Of a stretch of 64,000 bases of DNA, positions 58,391-64,000 are shown in pieces. Within the stretch, counting starts at the first letter, position 1; every line of letters starts with the position of its first letter. This DNA comes from an uncultured Clostridia bacterium (GTDB taxonomy: Bacteria > Bacillota > Clostridia > Christensenellales > Aristaeellaceae). Below the pieces are notes generated by a model that saw nothing but the letters and a program-made list of their open reading frames with translations, had not been told where the DNA came from and did no database searches. The DNA lies in assembly GCA_946542235.1 (NCBI GenBank), contig CAMNKK010000003.1:1-64000 (forward strand), given 5' to 3'. Both the position numbers and the translations under genes were made by a program.

Positions 58391-58601
58391 AGGAGCAGGC
58401 AGCTTTTCCGCGGGAAATCCGGATCCGGTCAGGCCGGCATAAGGCAAAAAAAGAAAAGAAGCATTTTTCACTGGACAAGCTCCATGGATCATGTGTTATA
58501 CTAGGCAGGATCAGATTCGGTGGAGAACAGCGGGAAACGGGCAATCTGAGTCTGAGAAGCAAAAGAAAACGGAAAGCAGAATTTCTGAAGGGAGAAATAA
58601 G

Positions 58602-59210
58602 ATGAAAACAAATGAAATTGTAGTTTCAAGCAAAGGCCGTGAAATGGAGAAAGCCCTTCATGAAGTGGAGAAGGTTGCGGTTTATAATGACCTGTCTCCC
58701 AAAAATGCGCTGCATCTTCGTCTGCTGACAGAGGAAATGATGGGCATGATGCGTTCACTGACCGGGGAAACGGAAGGAATATTCTGGATTGAAAACAAGG
58801 AGAATGAATATTTCCTGCATCTGCAGGTGGAAACCCGTATGGACAGCGGAAAGCGGGATCAGCTTCTGGCAGCGTCCACCAGCGGGAAAAATGAATCCGC
58901 CAAAGGTCTGATGGGCCGTCTGCGGGATTTCTTTGACCGGGGAACGGACGAGGATGTAGCTTCCTTCAGCCCCATGCTTCTTTCCGGATTGTATGAGGAG
59001 GCTGCGACCTCTCCGCAGGCCTGGGAATGGTCCATGACGAGATATCAGAGCGCGCTTTCCGATGAGAGCCGTCAGTGGGAGGAGCCCAGGAGGAAGGAAG
59101 CGTGGGATGAGCTGGAAAAATCGGTGGTTGCCCATGTAGCGGATGAAGTGAAGGTTTCGATTCGCGGGCAGTCGGTGGAAATGGTGATTATCAAAAAGAT
59201 GGCAGCCTGA
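58602..59210 (+). CDS. Hypothetical protein with possible degenerate GHKL/HATPase-like N-terminal half
   Basis: LSPKNALHLRLLTEEMMGMMRSLTG resembles an anti-sigma/HATPase N-box helix; RBS AAGGGAGAAATAAG before ATG. Confidence 0.6.
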   Translation: MKTNEIVVSSKGREMEKALHEVEKVAVYNDLSPKNALHLRLLTEEMMGMMRSLTGETEGIFWIENKENEYFLHLQVETRMDSGKRDQLLAASTSGKNESAKGLMGRLRDFFDRGTDEDVASFSPMLLSGLYEEAATSPQAWEWSMTRYQSALSDESRQWEEPRRKEAWDELEKSVVAHVADEVKVSIRGQSVEMVIIKKMAA

Positions 59211-59220
59211 TTTCAGCTTT

Positions 59221-60912
59221 TCAGGCTACGGAGCGGTAGTAGGCTTCCAGCCTGGGCCGCGCCCGCCGGTAAGCGGATTCCAGGTTTGGATCAAACTGGG
59301 ATCCCATCCCTTCCAGAATAATGCTGTTTGCTTTTTCAAAGGACATTTTTTCCTTATAAACACGCTTGCTGACCAGCGCGTCATATACATCGGCGATAGC
59401 CATAATACGGGCTTCCAGGGGAATTTCCTCCCCCTGCAGTCCGTCGGGATATCCTTTTCCGTCCCATCGCTCATGATGATAATGCGCGACATTCTCCGCA
59501 ATCCTCTGAAATTCCGTGTCATCTGTATTCTTCAGAATCTCATGGACAATGCGGGCGCCTTCCGGCGCATGGGTTTTCATGATTTCATATTCCTCGGGGG
59601 AAAACCGGCCCGGCTTCCGGAGAATGGCGTCGTCTACGGATATTTTACCAAGGTCGTGCATGGGCGCGGCCTTGATCAGTTTTTTGCAGAAATCATCCTC
59701 CAGGGGACAGTCCGGGTTCTTTTTCATTTCGTCGATCAGGATGCGGACGCCCTCGCTTGTCCGACGGATATGCCCGCCGGTGGAATTATCCCGGCTTTCC
59801 ACCATGGTTGCCATTCCCAGAATCAGCTGGTCATGCATTTCGATGATATGGACGGTGGCTTTGTCCACCTGCGTTTGCAGGTCTGAATTGAACTGGTTCA
59901 GCAGGCGGATATAGTTTTGATCCTGGGTGTTGTCCGTAATGACCATCTCATATCCTTTTTTCTTTCTGCCGTTATAGAGCCAGGAAAGATCAAAGAGATA
60001 AATTTTATCGCCGATTTCATGATTTTGCCGGTGATCCGTTTCATTTTCCTCGAAGGATCTGATCCATGGGAGCAGCAGGCCGGCGATTTCGGTATTTTTT
60101 TTCAGGGGAAAATCCACCGTCATCAGATTCAATTCGGGGAAGAGCTCTTTGGCGGCTTCGTTGCTTCCCAGATACCGGTATCTGAAGTCAAAGTGAATAA
60201 ACCCTGTTTTACCGGAGCGCATCAGGGAGTCCACCGCCGTATCGGTGATATCGTACAGGCCGATCCGATGGACAATCATCAGATACATGACCTGGGCCAG
60301 AAGATAGGCAGCCGGCATGAGATCCAGATCCGGGATCAGGATCCGGCCTCCGAAATAGCAGAACATGCTGATGATTTCAGGCAGAAAAAGAAAAAACAGA
60401 ATGATTCTGGAAACCTGGTTTTTCCGGCAGAAGGTATAAATGATGGCGATCATGCTTGCGGCAAAGTACAGAATCACCATCGCGACAAAGATATGATGCA
60501 GATATCCGTATTCCCGCTGCAGAATGCTCAGATTATTCTTCCGCAGAAAGGAAACGGATGTATAAAAGTCGGATTGTTCTCCCTGGCTCAGCGACAGAAA
60601 GAATACCACGTTACTGAGGGCCAGCAGCCCGGTTTTGACCAGGCGGTTCATCGGAAGTCCGCAGAGGCTGAATACGGTCAGCAGAACCATCAGCTGAAGA
60701 AAACAGCCGCCCAGATAGGTAATTTTATGCGCCAGCAGCGCTTCCTCCAGCCCCTGGGAGCGGGACAGAAGCCAGAATCCAAGGTTGACGATGGGGACCA
60801 GCACGAATACCAGGGTGATATGGACATCAAAATGGCGGTGCCAGATGAACATATACAGACCTGTCAGGAGAACGGACAGGATGAAGGTGAAAAAATAGTA
60901 GAGCTCGCTCAT
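59221..60912 (-). CDS. HD-GYP-type phosphohydrolase with N-terminal multi-TM (histidine-kinase 7TM-like) sensor
   Basis: ATMVESRDNSTGGHIRRTSEGVRILIDEM, APMHDLGKISVDDAILRKPGRFSPEEYEIMKTH, HHERWDGKGYPDGLQGEEIPLEARIMAIADVYDAL. Confidence 0.9.
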   Translation of the reverse strand: MSELYYFFTFILSVLLTGLYMFIWHRHFDVHITLVFVLVPIVNLGFWLLSRSQGLEEALLAHKITYLGGCFLQLMVLLTVFSLCGLPMNRLVKTGLLALSNVVFFLSLSQGEQSDFYTSVSFLRKNNLSILQREYGYLHHIFVAMVILYFAASMIAIIYTFCRKNQVSRIILFFLFLPEIISMFCYFGGRILIPDLDLMPAAYLLAQVMYLMIVHRIGLYDITDTAVDSLMRSGKTGFIHFDFRYRYLGSNEAAKELFPELNLMTVDFPLKKNTEIAGLLLPWIRSFEENETDHRQNHEIGDKIYLFDLSWLYNGRKKKGYEMVITDNTQDQNYIRLLNQFNSDLQTQVDKATVHIIEMHDQLILGMATMVESRDNSTGGHIRRTSEGVRILIDEMKKNPDCPLEDDFCKKLIKAAPMHDLGKISVDDAILRKPGRFSPEEYEIMKTHAPEGARIVHEILKNTDDTEFQRIAENVAHYHHERWDGKGYPDGLQGEEIPLEARIMAIADVYDALVSKRVYKEKMSFEKANSIILEGMGSQFDPNLESAYRRARPRLEAYYRSVA

Positions 60913-61260
60913 AAATTTCCTTTCCGGAAAGCCGGGCAGGCATTCCGCCGCTGCATGCTGATGGGCACAGTGTATCACACCTGATAGTGCTTTTCAAGGC
61001 GGCGGAACCGGCGCCTGTCCGCTCCCGGCATGATCCGGGAATCAACGTCCTTTTCAGCGGCTCGGCCGGCTGACGCATTGCCAGTCAGGTTCTTTTCTGG
61101 TAAAATCAGAGAAAGCACTGAAGGAGCGGAAAGGCGGATTTCGTCTGCATAAGGAAGGATTCCGGTTTCATCCGAATGCGGCGGCATCCGGCGGGAGCCA
61201 TGGAGCGCAGGCTCGGAAGGTGTCCGGTGAAGGGAAAACCGAAAGGAGAGAAGGAAAAAC

Positions 61261-62895
61261 ATGACGGAGCAGGGAGCCGCAACCCGGCGGTTTGGCTGTC
61301 CCTCCTGCGGCGGAGGGCTGCAATATGATATTTTGTCCGGAAAAATGAAATGCGACCGATGTGACAGGCTGACGGCCGTTTCGTCGCTGCAGGAGGAAAA
61401 AGCAGAGGATACCATGGAGGTTACGGAATATCACTGCCCCCAGTGCGGAGCGGCGATTTATTCCACCGATACCGAGGTGACCAGCTTCTGCAGCTTCTGC
61501 GGCAGCGACGTGGTACTGACGGGGAAAATGGGCAGGACAAAGCGTCCGGCCCGGATTGTTCCCTTTGCGGTGACGCGGGAGAAATGCGAGGAAGCCTACC
61601 GGAATCATCTGAAAAAATATCGGCTGGCGCCGGGAGATCTGAAAAAGGCGGAAACGCTGTCCCATTTTCGTCCGGTTTACGTTCCCTTCTGGTCCTATTC
61701 GGTGGAGGCGGAAGGCCCGGCCAGGCTGGAAGGGAAGAGAAGCTATACCCAGGGGGACTACAGGTATGATGAGACCTACGACCTGAGCATGGATGCGGAA
61801 ATCCGGCAGAAGGGAATCCTGTATGATGCGTCCTCTGCCTTTGAGGATGAGACCGCCGCCATGCTGCAGCATACGACCCGGGAAGCCGTTCCCTTCCATT
61901 CGGCCTATCTCAGCGGCTTTTACGCCCAGGGGGCGGATGTGCCGGGAGATACCTATCATCAGGAGGCGGCGGCGACCGCGGTGCGGATGTTCATGGACCA
62001 GGTCAAAAAAGAGCAGAAGATGGACTCTGTGACCATGAAGGGGGATATTTCCGAAAACTTTGGCCTTCCCCACGCGCGGTATCAGGAGGAGCTGGTGATG
62101 ATGCCGGTCTGGCTGCTGGCGCACCGGCAGGGGCAGCGGGTCGTCTATACCGCCGTCAACGGGGACAGCGGAGATGTTGTCTGTGATGTGCCTGTCAGCA
62201 ACGGAAAGGAGATTGCGGTTACCGCGGTGCTGGCGGTGATCATTTTCTTCCTGCTGCAGATGTTCCTGACCATGCGTCCGGAGATCCTGATGGCCCTGTG
62301 CGCGCTGCTGAGCCTGATTATCCAGTTCCAGTTCAGCGGGACGCAGAAGCGGCTTTTCAACCGCAGAACCAGGGCTTTTGAACCCCATAAGGAGGATACG
62401 GGAATGTCCTCCTTTGTGGGTCCCGCCCAGGCCATGCTGAATGTGAAAAAGGACGGCATTGAGGAGAAAAGCACGGTGGCTGCCGGGCTGGGAGAGAAGC
62501 TGGCCGGCGTCGGCCGCGCGCTGACCTGGATTGCGGTGATCCTTGGCTTCGGCCTGCTGCCCAGGCTGATTTCCCGCACCGGCACCAGCGCGGATCGAAG
62601 GCTGGTGATCCTCGTAATTCTGGTTGCTTCCCTGGCGGTGATGGTGATTCATACCATCCGCAGAATCCGCAAACCGGAGGCAGGCCCTCTGTGGCCCCGG
62701 ATTCTGTCGGTTCTTGCATGCGGTGCGGCGCTGGTGAGCATGCTGGCCGGCCAGGTGGAGGATCTGCTCTACTATGGCTGTGCCGGGGTCATGCTGCTGG
62801 CCAGTGCGGTGGAGCTGGTGATGATCAACCGGGCGCATAACGAATATGCTTCCCGGCCTGTGCCTTTCTTTGACAGGGAGGAGGATGCAGAATGA
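61261..62895 (+). CDS. Zinc-ribbon (TFIIB-type) membrane protein
   Basis: CPSCGGGLQYDILSGKMKCDRCDR and CPQCGAAIYSTDTEVTSFCSFCGSDVVL zinc ribbons; C-terminal TM helices. Confidence 0.82.
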   Translation: MTEQGAATRRFGCPSCGGGLQYDILSGKMKCDRCDRLTAVSSLQEEKAEDTMEVTEYHCPQCGAAIYSTDTEVTSFCSFCGSDVVLTGKMGRTKRPARIVPFAVTREKCEEAYRNHLKKYRLAPGDLKKAETLSHFRPVYVPFWSYSVEAEGPARLEGKRSYTQGDYRYDETYDLSMDAEIRQKGILYDASSAFEDETAAMLQHTTREAVPFHSAYLSGFYAQGADVPGDTYHQEAAATAVRMFMDQVKKEQKMDSVTMKGDISENFGLPHARYQEELVMMPVWLLAHRQGQRVVYTAVNGDSGDVVCDVPVSNGKEIAVTAVLAVIIFFLLQMFLTMRPEILMALCALLSLIIQFQFSGTQKRLFNRRTRAFEPHKEDTGMSSFVGPAQAMLNVKKDGIEEKSTVAAGLGEKLAGVGRALTWIAVILGFGLLPRLISRTGTSADRRLVILVILVASLAVMVIHTIRRIRKPEAGPLWPRILSVLACGAALVSMLAGQVEDLLYYGCAGVMLLASAVELVMINRAHNEYASRPVPFFDREEDAE

Positions 62896-63656
62896 AAAAA
62901 AGAACGGCAGCGGTGCTGTTTTCGGGATTTCTGATGATTTGTTTCTGCCTGATGGGGTGGGCTGCGGCAGAGCGGGAGCCGGTTATTCAGGATGATGCGG
63001 ATCTGCTGACATCGGAGGAAGAAGCGGCGCTGTATCAGGAAATGCTTCCGCTGTGTGAATACGGAACACCGATGTTCTGGACCACGACGGAGGCCGGAGA
63101 TTATGAAACCCTGTCGGAGAATTTTCTTCACAGCCGGGTTGGACAGGGCGGAGACGGCGTCGTGTTTACCATCAATATGCTGTACCGGCAGCTGGTCATC
63201 AGCGCGGACGGCGCGGTTTACCGGGTTGTGAACAGGGCAGAAGAAGAAACCATCACGGACAATGTGTTCCGGATGGCTGGAAGGGGCGAATATTATGCCT
63301 GCGCCAGCAGCGCCTTTCAGCAAATGCTTCAGCTGCTGAAGGGAGAGCAGATTGACCGGCCCATGAAGACGGCCGGCAACGTGCTCCTGGGGCTGGTTTT
63401 GGCGCTGCTGGGCGTGTACATTTATGTCAGTACCAGATATGAAACCCGTCCGAAATTCGGAAAGGCCGGAGCTGCTCTGCCGGTCACCGCCGCCGCGGCG
63501 GCGACCTTCGCCGCCGTGAATCTCAACAGGGAAAGAAAAATGATCAAACAGAAGAAAACCGATATCAGTTCAAATTCCCATGACGGCGGGGGCGGCGGCT
63601 TTTCCGGCGGCGGCGGAGGCGGAAGCTCCGGCGGCAGCGGAAGTCACGGATTCTGA
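62892..63656 (+). CDS. TPM-domain membrane protein with Gly/Ser-rich C-terminus
   Basis: Signal peptide; VIQDDADLLTSEEEAALYQEMLPL TPM-like start; tail HDGGGGGFSGGGGGGSSGGSGSHGF; ATGA overlap with upstream gene. Confidence 0.82.
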   Translation: MKKRTAAVLFSGFLMICFCLMGWAAAEREPVIQDDADLLTSEEEAALYQEMLPLCEYGTPMFWTTTEAGDYETLSENFLHSRVGQGGDGVVFTINMLYRQLVISADGAVYRVVNRAEEETITDNVFRMAGRGEYYACASSAFQQMLQLLKGEQIDRPMKTAGNVLLGLVLALLGVYIYVSTRYETRPKFGKAGAALPVTAAAAATFAAVNLNRERKMIKQKKTDISSNSHDGGGGGFSGGGGGGSSGGSGSHGF

Positions 63657-63662
63657 CAGAGG

Positions 63663-64000
63663 TCAGCCGAGAAATTCTTCCCGCAGGGTTACGCCGAATT
63701 CCTTTGCGATGGCGCGGAGACCGTCGTCGGTGATGGTCTGCAGCTCCGGAAGGCCTGTGCTCTTCTGGAGAACCCAGATCTGTGCGCTCTTTTCGATGGT
63801 GTGCATCAGGCCGAAGGTAATGTCAAAGTCCGGGCCGGAAACGAACAGGCCGTGCTGAGCCCAGACGGCGGCTTCGAATTCCTTCATCTTCTCGCAGGTG
63901 GCCAGGGCGATGTCCGCGCCGCCGGGAACCATCCACGGCACAACACCGACGCCGCCGGGGAAGACGACGGGGCATTCGGTCGCGCTCTTCCACAGGGCCC
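63663..64000 (-). CDS. rhaD: Rhamnulose-1-phosphate aldolase, C-terminal part (runs off window end)
   Basis: GPLWKSATECPVVFPGGVGVVPWMVPGGADIALATCEKMKEFEAAVWAQHGLFVSGPDFDITFGLMHTIEKSAQIWV matches RhaD class II aldolase. Confidence 0.85.
   Translation of the reverse strand, partial: ALWKSATECPVVFPGGVGVVPWMVPGGADIALATCEKMKEFEAAVWAQHGLFVSGPDFDITFGLMHTIEKSAQIWVLQKSTGLPELQTITDDGLRAIAKEFGVTLREEFLG

Noticed and set aside
1-64000. CRISPR arrays, tRNA/rRNA genes, intact prophage or IS elements
   Set aside because: No regularly spaced repeats, no tRNA/rRNA-like sequences and no complete transposase or phage genes recognised by eye; a tRNAscan/minced run would be decisive.

Overview
64 kb chromosomal window, probably from a moderately high-GC anaerobic Firmicute (Clostridia-like; taxonomy is inference). 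Most of it is conserved housekeeping or transport content. It contains: a partial liv locus (1-2005); rarA; a SpoIID-like protein; an NAD-epimerase; a full livKHMGF operon (6605-11478); a PfkB kinase; polA; a T-box-led ECF transporter operon (15935-19394); secreted SH3/BIG2 proteins; two heterodimeric ABC exporter pairs; GH5, glgA and GH127; a carbohydrate cassette (hydrolase + LplABC-type ABC importer + YesMN-type two-component system, 32.3-40.7 kb) bracketed by decayed gene remnants; a LysR regulator; radA; a rhodanese-TtcA fusion; gap; a phosphodiesterase; an MBL hydrolase; recF and dnaN; pgsA; rimO; an HD-GYP protein; a zinc-ribbon/TPM pair; and a partial rhaD. The most striking region is 52.19-55.50 kb. 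There recF-dnaN is flanked on both sides by intergenic segments that each carry several exact DnaA boxes and one consensus parS site, with no dnaA in the window. This looks like an unusual bipartite origin or origin-proximal region. Other items worth checking are the T-box specifier/discriminator conflict, repeated hairpins after solute-binding-protein genes in three import operons, the remnant-flanked carbohydrate island, and several uncharacterised small genes.
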